Below, piece by piece: positions 24,832 through 33,925 of a stretch of 64,000 nt of DNA. The first letter of the stretch is position 1. Each line of letters begins with the position of its first letter. This DNA comes from Thermoproteota archaeon. GTDB taxonomy: Archaea > Korarchaeota > Korarchaeia > Korarchaeales > Korarchaeaceae. Location of the stretch: assembly GCA_030130125.1 (NCBI GenBank), contig JARZZM010000013.1, positions 141,235 to 205,234 of the forward strand, given 5' to 3'. A program made the translations under genes and the position numbers. The notes under the pieces were generated by a model. It had not been told where the DNA came from and ran no database searches. It saw only the letters and a program-made list of their open reading frames with translations.

Positions 24832-26148
24832 CTACATCCCCTTTATGCTCAGCTCGATGAGCCTCTTTATCTCATTGGCGTACTCGAACGGTATGTCCCT
24901 CACCACGGGCTCGAAGAATCCCAGCACTATCATGGTGATGGCCTCCTCCTCGTTGAGCCCCCTGCTCATCAGATAGAAGAGCTTGTCCTCCGCCACCTTC
25001 CCCACGTAGGCCTCGTGGCCCAGTTCGGAGTCTATTTCATCGCTCCTCAACGCCGGTATAGTCTCGCTCGAGGCTTCCGGTGACAGGAGCAGGGAGTCGC
25101 ATTGAACAAATCCGCTGGATCCTTTGGCACCCTGAACGATCTCCACCTTCCCATAGAAGTTGGTGGAGCCCCTGTCCTTGGCCACGCTTTTACTAATGAC
25201 CTGACTCTTGGTGTTTGGAGCTAGATGCCTTATCACCACACCGGCATCGTGCCTCTCCTCCCCCTTTACGAAGGAGAGACCGACGTTCCTAGCCGATGAT
25301 CCCTCTCCCCTCAAGTGTATGACCGGCCTTACTGCAGTGTGCTTGCTCCCCATCAGCGACTCAACCCACTCTATCTTCGCACGGCTCATGGCAACGCCCC
25401 TCTTAGTGGGGAGGTTGATCACATGGTTCGCCCAGTTCTGCATGGTCGTTATCCTCACCTCTGCGCCGGGATAGGCCCAGACCTCAGTAACGCCGTAATG
25501 CAGGGCCTCCCTTATGTAGGAGGGGGCGGAGCACCCCTCGATGTAGTGAACCTTGGCTCCCTCCTCAGCCACGACAATCGTGTGATCGGCCTGGGCGATG
25601 GGAAGGGACCTCATCACGAAGAGGGCGCTTACGGGAAACGGGACCTCAACCCCCTCGGGCACGTATATGAATGTGCCACCGGCCCAGAGGGCGTAGTGTA
25701 GGGCCAGTATTTTGTTCTCCTCAGGGCCAGCCAGTCTGGCGAAGTAACTCCTCACCAGATCCTCGTGCTCCCTTATGGCCCTGTCTATGGGCATGGCTAT
25801 AACACCGAGGGACTTTAGCTGATCGGAGAAAGTCTGGTACACGATGGAGGAGTCCACCTGAACCTGCATCCCCGCCAACATCTCCATTTCCTCCTCTGGT
25901 ATGCCCAGAGCCTCCAAAGTCTCCCTGATCTCCTGCGGCAGCTCCTCCAGCTTCTCCGCCTTCTCCGCCGGGGAGAAGTATTCCAAGGACTCGAAATCCA
26001 CCTTCACGTGTCTGGCGTGTTCTGGCATGTCTAGCTTGAAGAAGAGCCTCGCCGACCTCTCCCTCATCTCCCTCAACCAGTCAGGCTCCCCCAGCTCCTT
26101 GGATATCTGCCTAGCCTTACTTACCAGAAACTCCTCCGTCAGGCTCAC
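24832..26148 (-). CDS. sufB: Fe-S cluster scaffold SufB
   Basis: 438 residues. SufB/D beta-helix fold with YVPEGVEVPFPV, AKVHYIEGCSAPSY, and the C-terminal ALRSDEIDSELGHEA block that contacts SufC. The Cys in VQCDSLLLS and the Cys of EGCSA fit SufB. There is no SufD in the window, so SufB probably forms a homodimer with SufC, the minimal two-gene system of many archaea and anaerobes. It overlaps sufC by 4 bases. Confidence 0.93.
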   Translation of the reverse strand: MSLTEEFLVSKARQISKELGEPDWLREMRERSARLFFKLDMPEHARHVKVDFESLEYFSPAEKAEKLEELPQEIRETLEALGIPEEEMEMLAGMQVQVDSSIVYQTFSDQLKSLGVIAMPIDRAIREHEDLVRSYFARLAGPEENKILALHYALWAGGTFIYVPEGVEVPFPVSALFVMRSLPIAQADHTIVVAEEGAKVHYIEGCSAPSYIREALHYGVTEVWAYPGAEVRITTMQNWANHVINLPTKRGVAMSRAKIEWVESLMGSKHTAVRPVIHLRGEGSSARNVGLSFVKGEERHDAGVVIRHLAPNTKSQVISKSVAKDRGSTNFYGKVEIVQGAKGSSGFVQCDSLLLSPEASSETIPALRSDEIDSELGHEAYVGKVAEDKLFYLMSRGLNEEEAITMIVLGFFEPVVRDIPFEYANEIKRLIELSIKGM

Positions 26149-26894
26149 CTAATCACCACCTCGAACCCGCTCTCCTGAATCCTCTCAAAGAGGTCGCCTC
26201 CGCCACTGGCCACGATCCTACCGTCGTACATCACATGGACTCTGTCCACCTTCAAGTGCCTGTACAGTCCTCCCGTGTGGGTTATGAGCAAGAGGGTGAT
26301 ACCCTCCTGCAGTGCCCTATGGAGCAGCCTCCCAATGACATTCAGGGAGTCCACATCAACCCCCGAGTCAGGCTCGTCCAGTATGGCAAGCTTGGGCCTG
26401 AGGGCGAACATCTGCAGAATCTCAAACTTCTTCTTCTCCCCTCCAGAGAAGCCCACGTTTATCTCCCTATCCAAGAATTCCTCACTGAATCCGAGGGCCT
26501 CTAGGTAGGGTCCGATCTTCTCCACCACGAACTCAACCATATGCTCCCTCAGCGGGGTCAGGGGCTTTTCTCCAGTCCTCTTCTCGATGAGCTTCGCCAG
26601 GTAATCGACCATTTTTAGACCCTCTATCTCCACGGGATTCTGAAATGCTAGAAAGATACCTCTCTTAGCTCTCTCGTCTGGAGGGAGTGATGTGATGTCC
26701 CTACCCTCGAAGAGGATCTTCCCTCCCACCACCTCGTAGGCCGGATGGCCCGCCACAGCGAGGGCTAAGGTGGACTTCCCGGACCCATTGGGGCCAATGA
26801 TCAGATGAACCTGTCCCCCTTGAACCTCCAGATCAGCCCCCTTGATTATCTCCCTGTCCTCCACGCGGACCCTGAGCCCTTCAAGTCTCAGCAT
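26145..26894 (-). CDS. sufC: Fe-S assembly ATPase SufC
   Basis: 249 residues. ABC ATPase with Walker A GPNGSGKSTLA, the SufC-specific FLAFQNPVEIEG in the Q-loop, signature FSGGEKKKFE, Walker B LAILDEPDSGVDVD and switch His in LITHTGG. It powers cluster assembly on SufB. It is first in the sufCB operon; a TAAAATAA box lies about 40 bases upstream, opposite the start region of the divergent gene at 26999. Confidence 0.95.
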   Translation of the reverse strand: MLRLEGLRVRVEDREIIKGADLEVQGGQVHLIIGPNGSGKSTLALAVAGHPAYEVVGGKILFEGRDITSLPPDERAKRGIFLAFQNPVEIEGLKMVDYLAKLIEKRTGEKPLTPLREHMVEFVVEKIGPYLEALGFSEEFLDREINVGFSGGEKKKFEILQMFALRPKLAILDEPDSGVDVDSLNVIGRLLHRALQEGITLLLITHTGGLYRHLKVDRVHVMYDGRIVASGGGDLFERIQESGFEVVIR

Positions 26895-26998
26895 TTCAGA
26901 ACACCTTCCCGTCTAACCGAATGCGACTTATTTTACCTTCACCTATAGAACTATTGTTATAGATTCAACATTATAAAGTTACGCAGACGGAGGGCGCG

Positions 26999-28306
26999 AT
27001 GAAGGGTCTCCCCCTCCTGTTGCTCCTAGCTGCGTTCACCATCTTGCCGATGCTGCACGGCGGTGCTCTACCCCTGATAGAGGTGTGGGTCGAGGACGCC
27101 TCGGCCAAACAGGTCGCGATATCCAGCGAACTGATGGCATATCTTAGTGAGAACGGAACTCTCGTGATCACGAGCGATCGTGGGAGGCTGGCGATAAGGG
27201 TGGGTGAGGGAAAGCTCGTAGCCGGGAGGGATGTGTTCCTTCAGGAAGGGAATGCTCTATACCTAGTCACCGCTAAGGGCCTCGAGAGAGTAATGGGATG
27301 CGAGAGATGCTCCTTCTATCCCTATTCCAGGGATAAGATCGCTATAGTGGATTCCAAAGGCCTGCTGCTGATCTCGGGTGGGGAGAAGAGGAGGTTAAGG
27401 GTGAGAGGCACGATAAGATGGTCCGACGATGGCTCAAGACTCTCGGTAATATCCGGCGATGAGCTCCTCGTCGTGAATGCCTTCGGCTCTATAGTATGGA
27501 GGAAGGACATGAACACCCAGCTCTTCGATGCCGAGCCGGATGATCTCACTTACGTGTGTATGAAGGGATGCGAGGTCTACGCGATAAACGACAAGTCCTT
27601 CGTGGCTTGGACCAACAAGCTATGCAAATGCTGCATCCCCGGCAAGCTCGACAGGTCCGGTGATCACCTCTTCGTGCTGATCCAAGGGAAGGAGCTGGCA
27701 GTACTGAACGCGAGGAACGGGAGGAGGATTCAGTCCCTGAGCATGGAGGGGTACGAGATAGATGCCATTCCGGAGATCGTCGCTGTTAGGGATGGAGACG
27801 GGAGGATACATGTGGTGGTGGATGCCAGAAGGGTGCATATCAGAGGGGAGAGCGGTGGTGTGCTGATCAGCTGGGATGTCCCCAGCTGGCTGAAGTCCGG
27901 AGAGCTCACGGTGGAACATCCCCAAGGCAGGACAGCCATCCCAGTCGGCTCTGACAGCTTTGTGCCGATCCCCGTGGAGGGAGACGTCAACGTGACCTTG
28001 AGGGGTTTCTATGGAGAGGTCTCCCTTATCGTGGAAGTGAGACCGCTAAACGTGACCGCTACGCCCTTCGGAGATATTCGCATATCCGGAGACGGGGTCT
28101 TTGAGGTTGAGGTCGATGGTAGGAGGTACGTTCCCCCTGTCCGGGTGGATACCGGGTGGCTTCCTACATACACTTTAAGGGTTTACAACCACGGCGTTTT
28201 GGTGGCCGAAAGCACCTCGATTAACGCGAGATTCTTGGTTATGATGCTTGTAACCTCAATAATGATTATAGCTCTACTCCTCTGGAGAGTTCGCTCTAGA
28301 TCCTGA
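26999..28306 (+). CDS. membrane-anchored exported protein with beta-propeller-like repeats
   Basis: 435 residues. A signal peptide spans residues 1-22 and one C-terminal membrane helix lies near residues 410-430 (FLVMMLVTSIMIIALLLW), so the body is outside the cell. Residues 40-300 are repeated short beta strands of WD40/PQQ style (for example SDDGSRLSVISGDELLVV and GRIHVVVDARRVHI). Four cysteines cluster at residues 200-212 (CEV..., LCKCCIP). Residues 310-400 look Ig-like. TATAAAG lies 25 bases before the ATG, giving a leaderless message. Function unknown. Confidence 0.65.
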   Translation: MKGLPLLLLLAAFTILPMLHGGALPLIEVWVEDASAKQVAISSELMAYLSENGTLVITSDRGRLAIRVGEGKLVAGRDVFLQEGNALYLVTAKGLERVMGCERCSFYPYSRDKIAIVDSKGLLLISGGEKRRLRVRGTIRWSDDGSRLSVISGDELLVVNAFGSIVWRKDMNTQLFDAEPDDLTYVCMKGCEVYAINDKSFVAWTNKLCKCCIPGKLDRSGDHLFVLIQGKELAVLNARNGRRIQSLSMEGYEIDAIPEIVAVRDGDGRIHVVVDARRVHIRGESGGVLISWDVPSWLKSGELTVEHPQGRTAIPVGSDSFVPIPVEGDVNVTLRGFYGEVSLIVEVRPLNVTATPFGDIRISGDGVFEVEVDGRRYVPPVRVDTGWLPTYTLRVYNHGVLVAESTSINARFLVMMLVTSIMIIALLLWRVRSRS

Positions 28307-28360
28307 GATTCAAGGGAGATCTCCTACTACTCTTTATTTTTATCCCGTCCTCCATGGCCT

Positions 28361-29140
28361 ATGGAACTGGGATTGGCCGATAAGCTGGCTGTTGTAACTG
28401 GAGGAAGCTCTGGCCTAGGTAAGGCCGCCGCTGTATCGCTACTCAAGGAGGGTGCAAGAGTCCTGATTGCTTCAAGAACGGAGGAGAGGTTAAGGAGAGC
28501 TATGAGCGATCTATCTAGCCTGGGAGAGGTGCAGGCCTTGAGGACCGACCTGACAAAACCGGATGACATAGAGTCCCTCTTCAGGAAATCCGAGGAGATG
28601 GGTGGAGCTGACATACTTGTGATCAGCTATGGAGGGCCAAGAATAGCCAGATTCCCCGAGCTAAACGACAGGGATTGGTATCACGCCTACGAACTCTTGG
28701 TGATGAGTGTCGTGAGGCTCGCCCGGCTGTTCGGCTTCAGGATGAAGGAGAGGGGGTGGGGCAGGATGGTTCTGGTCACCTCAGTGGCCATCAAGGAGGT
28801 GAACATGAACATACCCCTATCCACCAGCGTGAGGCTCTCCTTAGCTGGTCTCGTCAAGGTCCTATCGAGGGAACTAGCCCCCGAAGTGAACGTTAATGCT
28901 GTAATGCCCGGTCATTTCATGACGGAGAGGCAACGGGATCTCCTCAGATCGAGGGCAGCTGAGAAGGGCCTGTCACTCGAGGAGATGGAGGTTAAAGCGG
29001 CAAAGGAGATTCCTTTGGCCAGATTTGGCAGACCTGAGGAGCTGGGCGATGTGATCGCCTTTCTGGTGAGTGAGAGGGCGAGCTACATAACGGGCTCCCT
29101 TATACCCGTGGATGGGGGTCTGCTGTCCTGCACCCTTTAA
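28361..29140 (+). CDS. short-chain dehydrogenase/reductase with altered active site
   Basis: 259 residues. The Rossmann motif TGGSSGLGKAA near residue 13 and C-terminal ITGSLIPVDGG are typical of FabG-like SDRs. In place of YxxxK the alignment gives SxxxR (LSTSVRLSLAGLVK), with a Ser pair (TSVAI) where the catalytic Ser is expected. This Tyr-less variant occurs in a known subgroup of SDRs, so activity may still be present with another proton donor. The substrate is unknown. A TTTATTTTTAT box lies about 25 bases upstream. It probably shares a transcript with the peptidase downstream. Confidence 0.8.
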   Translation: MELGLADKLAVVTGGSSGLGKAAAVSLLKEGARVLIASRTEERLRRAMSDLSSLGEVQALRTDLTKPDDIESLFRKSEEMGGADILVISYGGPRIARFPELNDRDWYHAYELLVMSVVRLARLFGFRMKERGWGRMVLVTSVAIKEVNMNIPLSTSVRLSLAGLVKVLSRELAPEVNVNAVMPGHFMTERQRDLLRSRAAEKGLSLEEMEVKAAKEIPLARFGRPEELGDVIAFLVSERASYITGSLIPVDGGLLSCTL

Positions 29141-29150
29141 GGTGATGAGG

Positions 29151-30185
29151 ATGTCGGAGTGGATTGATCTTTTGGAGAAACTGTCGGTCGCAGCTGGCCC
29201 TCCCGGCTTTGAGGACGAGGTTCGGGATCTCCTGATAGATGAACTCAGGGAAAGCGTCGATCAGCTGTTCACCGATCCTTTCGGGAATCTATACGCAGTG
29301 AAGAGGGGTAAGAGCGAGAGGAAGCTGATGATTGCTGCCCACATGGATGAGGTGGCTCTCATGGTCAGGTACTTGGAGCCCGATGGGTTTCTCAGGGTCA
29401 CTAACTTGGGGGGACTAAATCCGGCCCAGCTCCTATCTCAGAGAGTGCTAGTGCATGGGAGGAAGAAGCTCAGGGGAGTTATAGGAACACTACCTGTTCA
29501 CATGGGGAAGGAGGAGCCCCCAAAGATAGAGGACCTCTACATCGATGTTGGGGCTACCAACAGGGAGCAGCTGGAAGAACTGGGTGTCAGGCCCGGAACT
29601 CCCGTGACCTTCGACGTCCCCTTCATCCATCAAGAGGACACGGGTGTGTTGATAGGGAAGGCACTGGATGACAGGCTGGGTTGCCTCGTACTGGCCGAGT
29701 CCCTAAAGGGGGTGGATGACCCAGATATGACGGTCTACGGGGTGTTCACCTCCCAAGAGGAGAGGGGGATGAGGGGAGCGACGGTCGCGGTGAACAGGGT
29801 CCAGCCGGATCTGGCATTCGTGCTCGAGGGGACTATAGCGTCCGATGTACCGGGAGTCCCAGCCCACAAGTACGTCACCGAGTTGGGCAAGGGACCAGCC
29901 CTGAGGGTGATGGATAGGACCGTGATCGTCCAGAGGTGGCTCCTCGAGGAAATGGTATCTAGGGCGGAGGAGCTCGGCATACCCTACCAGCTGCAGCTCT
30001 CTCCGACGAGCGGGACCGATGCAGCTGCCATAAGCGTTGGGGGGAAGGGAACACCCGTTGGGATAGTATCGGTCCCAGCTAGATATATCCACACGCCCTC
30101 CAGCCTCGCCCGGGTCGAGGACGTAGAAAACACGGTAAAGCTGATGACTGATCTAGTGGGATCACCACCGGAACCTAGATATTGA
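29151..30185 (+). CDS. M42-family metallo-aminopeptidase
   Basis: 344 residues from the ATG at 29151, which follows AAGGTGATGAGG; the frame is open further 5' but that part is inside the SDR gene. Metal and catalytic residues: His/Asp in AAHMDEVAL, Asp-Asp in ALDDRLG, the Glu pair in SQEERGMRGA, and the His in YIHTPSS. The family includes tetrahedral aminopeptidases (TET) that finish peptide breakdown in the cytoplasm; some relatives are deblocking or glutamyl aminopeptidases. The 3' end overlaps the convergent gene by 11 bases. Confidence 0.88.
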   Translation: MSEWIDLLEKLSVAAGPPGFEDEVRDLLIDELRESVDQLFTDPFGNLYAVKRGKSERKLMIAAHMDEVALMVRYLEPDGFLRVTNLGGLNPAQLLSQRVLVHGRKKLRGVIGTLPVHMGKEEPPKIEDLYIDVGATNREQLEELGVRPGTPVTFDVPFIHQEDTGVLIGKALDDRLGCLVLAESLKGVDDPDMTVYGVFTSQEERGMRGATVAVNRVQPDLAFVLEGTIASDVPGVPAHKYVTELGKGPALRVMDRTVIVQRWLLEEMVSRAEELGIPYQLQLSPTSGTDAAAISVGGKGTPVGIVSVPARYIHTPSSLARVEDVENTVKLMTDLVGSPPEPRY

Positions 30186-31377
30186 GAAGGATTTTTTCTC
30201 GAAATTCCATCCTCCTCTTCTTCATCTCATCCAAGAAGGGTCTTGGATCGATGATCTCCTCTGGATAGTGAACGCCGGGCAGGCTCAGGATCCCCAGCCC
30301 GACCCACTGAGCCGCCAAGGAGGCGGGACTTCCCACGAGCAGGGCCTGAGCGCTCACATTCCATCTCTCACTCCAGCTTATCAGGGCCTCCATCAAGATC
30401 TCCGCCTTAACACCCCCTCTCCAACCCCTAGCAACAACCAACATCACATCATGATCGTTTGGCTTGAATCTCTTCCCCCTTAAAGAGCCGAGAATCAACT
30501 CCCTGATTATATCTCTCGGGACCACGCTCACATTCCCCAACCTTATTGGTCGGTCAGACGTCAATCCTAGGTCGTGGAGCAGCTTGTACTTCAGAAAGAG
30601 GTCTCTGGGGAAGGAGAGCTTGTAGTCGACTAACCTCAATCCCTTACTCTTGAAGGTCTCGCCAAGGGAATAAACCTCAGGATGCTCGACATAGTATAGC
30701 TCCTGCTCTCCAACTGGTGGGGGGAAGGACATAACCTCCCTGCCAGAGAAGGGGGCAACCAGCTCGATACTGCCGTCCCTCCACACTTCTACAGGTTGAT
30801 CCATTTCATCGAATATCGTGTCCAGGGAGTATGGAACGGGGAGCGGCACGCCCATCGAATCGTAATCGTTTAGATCTACCCACCCCTCCCTCAAGAGAAG
30901 CGTATCAACCCTGTCGAGTTCCTTAACGGCCTTAGCAGCCATCACGTTTATGAGCCCCGGGCTCCCGCCCATCTCCAATAGAGCAATTAGACCTTTGCTC
31001 TTGAACTGATGGTCCATTTCCCTCTGGGCCAATAGTGTCTCTACGTCATCTCCCAAGTCCAGATAGTGGACTCCCGCCTCTAAAGCAGCTCTCATGACGA
31101 CCGGTATGGTTGTATAGAGAGCTGCATCGATGACCACGTCTGCCTTGAACCCTTTGAGAGAGGATATCACCTCATCAAGCTTCGTGGCATCCAGCTTGGC
31201 ATGCCTCACCTCCTTGTACTTGGTTAAAGTGCTCGCCTCATCCGCGACACTGCGCGCCTTATCACCGTCTATATCAGCAACTAGTACGGACTCGACATCC
31301 GGGCTCATTGAATCATCAGCTAGGTCCAGCACTGCTGCTCTCCCCATAATACCGGCTCCTATAACCGCAATTCTCAT
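30175..31377 (-). CDS. saccharopine dehydrogenase-like oxidoreductase
   Basis: 400 residues. The N-terminal Rossmann motif is IAVIGAGIMGRAA, with VLVADIDGDKA at the end of the second strand, suggesting NAD(P) binding. Mid-protein shows the family's GVHYLDLGDD and EMGGSPGLINVMA. This is the LYS9/COG1748 family, which covers saccharopine dehydrogenases and relatives of other function. No lysine genes are nearby, so the substrate is open. AATTATTT lies about 30 bases upstream of the ATG. Confidence 0.8.
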   Translation of the reverse strand: MRIAVIGAGIMGRAAVLDLADDSMSPDVESVLVADIDGDKARSVADEASTLTKYKEVRHAKLDATKLDEVISSLKGFKADVVIDAALYTTIPVVMRAALEAGVHYLDLGDDVETLLAQREMDHQFKSKGLIALLEMGGSPGLINVMAAKAVKELDRVDTLLLREGWVDLNDYDSMGVPLPVPYSLDTIFDEMDQPVEVWRDGSIELVAPFSGREVMSFPPPVGEQELYYVEHPEVYSLGETFKSKGLRLVDYKLSFPRDLFLKYKLLHDLGLTSDRPIRLGNVSVVPRDIIRELILGSLRGKRFKPNDHDVMLVVARGWRGGVKAEILMEALISWSERWNVSAQALLVGSPASLAAQWVGLGILSLPGVHYPEEIIDPRPFLDEMKKRRMEFREKILLNI

Positions 31378-31460
31378 CGCGCTTCTAACACATGCTGTTC
31401 ATCAAATAATTAAACGATTTTTACTTCAGGACGGCAGCGCTCAGGATCTCAAATTTTCGA

Positions 31461-31502
31461 TCCGCGCTTCTAGATCGATGAGTTCGGATTACAAAGCGCG
31501 GA
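31461..31502. repeat. 9-bp perfect stem with 24-base loop in a divergent intergenic region
   Basis: TCCGCGCTT at 31461-31469 pairs with AAGCGCGGA at 31494-31502. The 246-base space between the two divergent genes (31377 minus, 31624 plus) is otherwise AT-rich with several TATA-like boxes, so this GC-rich stem stands out. It could be a structured RNA, an operator or part of a leader. Confidence 0.4.
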
Positions 31503-31623
31503 AAAGGGAGAGCCTACTTTATAATTTCGCGCGTGTACCATAAAAATTTAAATGATTATAATGACGTACGCCATCAAACAGCGTAAACTTTTATTAAACG
31601 ATCGCCTGATTGGCCGGGTGCTT

Positions 31624-33207
31624 ATGTCGCTCTCTGGAAAAAACCTAGTTAACCTAGTTCTTATTGCCTTAATAGTTGCTGTCGGTGTCCTGACCTTCAC
31701 TGGCTCGGCCGCACTGGGTGGAGAGCCGAAACTGGACATCAAGGTGCATTATAAGGAGCAGATAATATCAGCGGCCTACAAAGTGTATGGAAGACCGAGC
31801 CTGAAATTCTGGGTCGCCAAGACAGTTCTGAAGAACACGGGTGATGTGCCCGTGAGGAACGTCAAGGTGAGTTACTACATAGAGGGGTACACCTCTTGGT
31901 CGACTCCCATTAAATACGACGAGATACCACCAGGAGGCGCCGTGGTAGATGCCTACTACCCTAAGCTACCGAAAAAGGTGGCGGAGCTCACTTCCCCGGT
32001 CCCCACCAAGCTGTACATAAAGGTCACTTACGATAAGGGTGGGAGGACTGAGGAGGTAGTTCAGAGCAAGGATATAGAGATCCTAGGAGTTCATGACATA
32101 GTATACTCTTCAATACCGGCCGAGGAATCCCTGCTCACATTCCCTGATGTGTTCAGCAACGCTCCTCTTTTGGCCGCTTGGGTAACTCCGACCGATCCTG
32201 TAGTTAGGGAATTCTCTGACTTGGGGAACAAGCTAGCTGGAGGCGCAGGAGCATCTCTATCTGATGAAGGGGCACTAAAAACAATGCAGGGGATATGGCA
32301 GGCCCTTTTGATAAGAGGAACGACCTATAAAACTGAACCAGAGGGTTTCTGGACCGGGAAATACGCACAGTACGTAAAATTCCCCAGGGACACTATCCTA
32401 GATGGAGAAGGGACCTGCATAGATCTAGCGATAATGTACGCAAGCTTAGTGGCAGCGCAGGGGCTTACAGATGTCTACATAATGCTGGTACCAGGTCATG
32501 CTTTCCCCATCGTTAGGCTGCCGAAGAGCGGGGCGATGATACCTATCGAGACCACAACTCTGAATCAAGGCGCCACATTCAAGCAAGCCGTGCAAACGGC
32601 GGTGTACAACTGGCAGCAGAAATTCAGCAAGGGGCCTTATATCCCAATAAGCATCAAGGTGTGGCAAGCTTCTGGAGTAACCCCACCAGAACTGCCTCCC
32701 TTGCCATCGGATATACTTGAGAGGAAGGGGATCAAGCAAAAGCTACTTGCAGTTATCAACAAGCTGGGTGGAGAACTCAGGTCCTATTCCAACAATTACT
32801 TCTCCATAAGCTACCCATCATCTTGGAGGGAGGACAGCGGTACGGACGATGAGGGGAGCTACATAAGCTGGGCCTACCCAGAAGACGAGGGGATGTTCCT
32901 CTATATATCGTGGACTCCCTTCCAAGGATCTTTGAGCGATTACATCTCGTACATCGAGTCCCTGTACGAAGAGCAGAGGATGGGAATGCAGCAGGGCCAG
33001 ATGGGCACCTGTCCCTACGTGGTGGCGTCCTATGCTTGGGAATACGAGGGCCAGCCGTGGATGAGCAATGAGATATACATCCTCTGCAAGGGAGTGGGGA
33101 TACACCTATCCTTCCAAGCGGAGAAACGCTACTGGGACGATGGGACGGCAAGTACCGTCTGGGAGAGGGTGATAGGCACGTTCTATCCTATGATAGCGGG
33201 GGGATGA
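31624..33207 (+). CDS. exported transglutaminase-like protein with PsbP/DcrB-like C-terminus
   Basis: 527 residues from ATG 31624, which gives a normal signal peptide (hydrophobic residues 9-30) and has a TATTAAA box about 27 bases upstream; ATGs at 31552 and 31561 would add a long charged leader. Residues 240-330 are a transglutaminase/protease core with Cys265 (GTCIDL), His292 (PGHAFP) and Glu309 (IPIETT, usually Asp). Before it lies an Ig-like region. Residues 385-527 (NNYFSISYPSSW onward) resemble PsbP/DcrB folds. It is predicted to act on the outer face of the cell. The next gene is 4 bases downstream and is probably its partner. Confidence 0.7.
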   Translation: MSLSGKNLVNLVLIALIVAVGVLTFTGSAALGGEPKLDIKVHYKEQIISAAYKVYGRPSLKFWVAKTVLKNTGDVPVRNVKVSYYIEGYTSWSTPIKYDEIPPGGAVVDAYYPKLPKKVAELTSPVPTKLYIKVTYDKGGRTEEVVQSKDIEILGVHDIVYSSIPAEESLLTFPDVFSNAPLLAAWVTPTDPVVREFSDLGNKLAGGAGASLSDEGALKTMQGIWQALLIRGTTYKTEPEGFWTGKYAQYVKFPRDTILDGEGTCIDLAIMYASLVAAQGLTDVYIMLVPGHAFPIVRLPKSGAMIPIETTTLNQGATFKQAVQTAVYNWQQKFSKGPYIPISIKVWQASGVTPPELPPLPSDILERKGIKQKLLAVINKLGGELRSYSNNYFSISYPSSWREDSGTDDEGSYISWAYPEDEGMFLYISWTPFQGSLSDYISYIESLYEEQRMGMQQGQMGTCPYVVASYAWEYEGQPWMSNEIYILCKGVGIHLSFQAEKRYWDDGTASTVWERVIGTFYPMIAGG

Positions 33208-33211
33208 GGGT

Positions 33212-33919
33212 ATGAGGGTCAAACTAAAGCTATTGTTTCTGATCATGATTTCGCTCTTCCTGTATGGTCTACCTCAGTTGGAAGCCCAGCCCATAGCCTT
33301 GGGCCAACCTGTCAAGGGAATAGAGCTTCCGGTAAAGGTGGAGATGGATGACCTGCTGAACATGACCGTACTGGAGAACGGCCTAGTCAAGGTCAATGAG
33401 GTGGTTAAAGCCACTGCAACTGGTTATCTTGTCTTGAAGCAGCAGTATCCCCTAACCTTCCTGTTCAAGAGGTTTATAGAGATGGATAAGGCGGATGTAG
33501 AACTCGAGAACCTAACAGTGAATTTCGACGATGCCAACAGGAGGGTGACAGCGAGCTACGTGGCACTAGGGATGACCGCTAAGAAAATGGACAAGTGGGT
33601 TTTCTCCATAGAGGGAGATGCGAAACTGACAACCAGAGCCGGAAATACCCTGGTCTTCAGCAAAACTTTCCCCCTTCCCTTGGGCGGGAAGAAGAACATG
33701 GTGATTACCGTCCACCTCCCCGAGTCGGCTAGCGATGTGTCTGTGACCACCGAGGGAGGCTACACCAGGATCTATTACAGACTTCCCTCGAATGGATTAG
33801 GTGGGAATCCGATCCTCATCGGTATCTTGGGAATCTTGATAATTCTCCTAGTACTGAACTTAGTGCCGAAAGAGGGGTTGCTGGGTCTTCCAAAGATGTT
33901 AAAGAGGAGGAAGAGTTGA
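33212..33919 (+). CDS. membrane-anchored exported protein, partner of the transglutaminase-like gene
   Basis: 235 residues with a signal peptide (residues 5-25), a beta-rich body of about 170 residues and one C-terminal membrane helix near 200-220 followed by a basic tail (LKRRKS). The body has no motif I know. It follows the transglutaminase-like gene after 4 bases with GAGGGT as ribosome binding site. The pair would place both proteins on the cell surface. Confidence 0.6.
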   Translation: MRVKLKLLFLIMISLFLYGLPQLEAQPIALGQPVKGIELPVKVEMDDLLNMTVLENGLVKVNEVVKATATGYLVLKQQYPLTFLFKRFIEMDKADVELENLTVNFDDANRRVTASYVALGMTAKKMDKWVFSIEGDAKLTTRAGNTLVFSKTFPLPLGGKKNMVITVHLPESASDVSVTTEGGYTRIYYRLPSNGLGGNPILIGILGILIILLVLNLVPKEGLLGLPKMLKRRKS

Positions 33920-33925
33920 CGGTTC

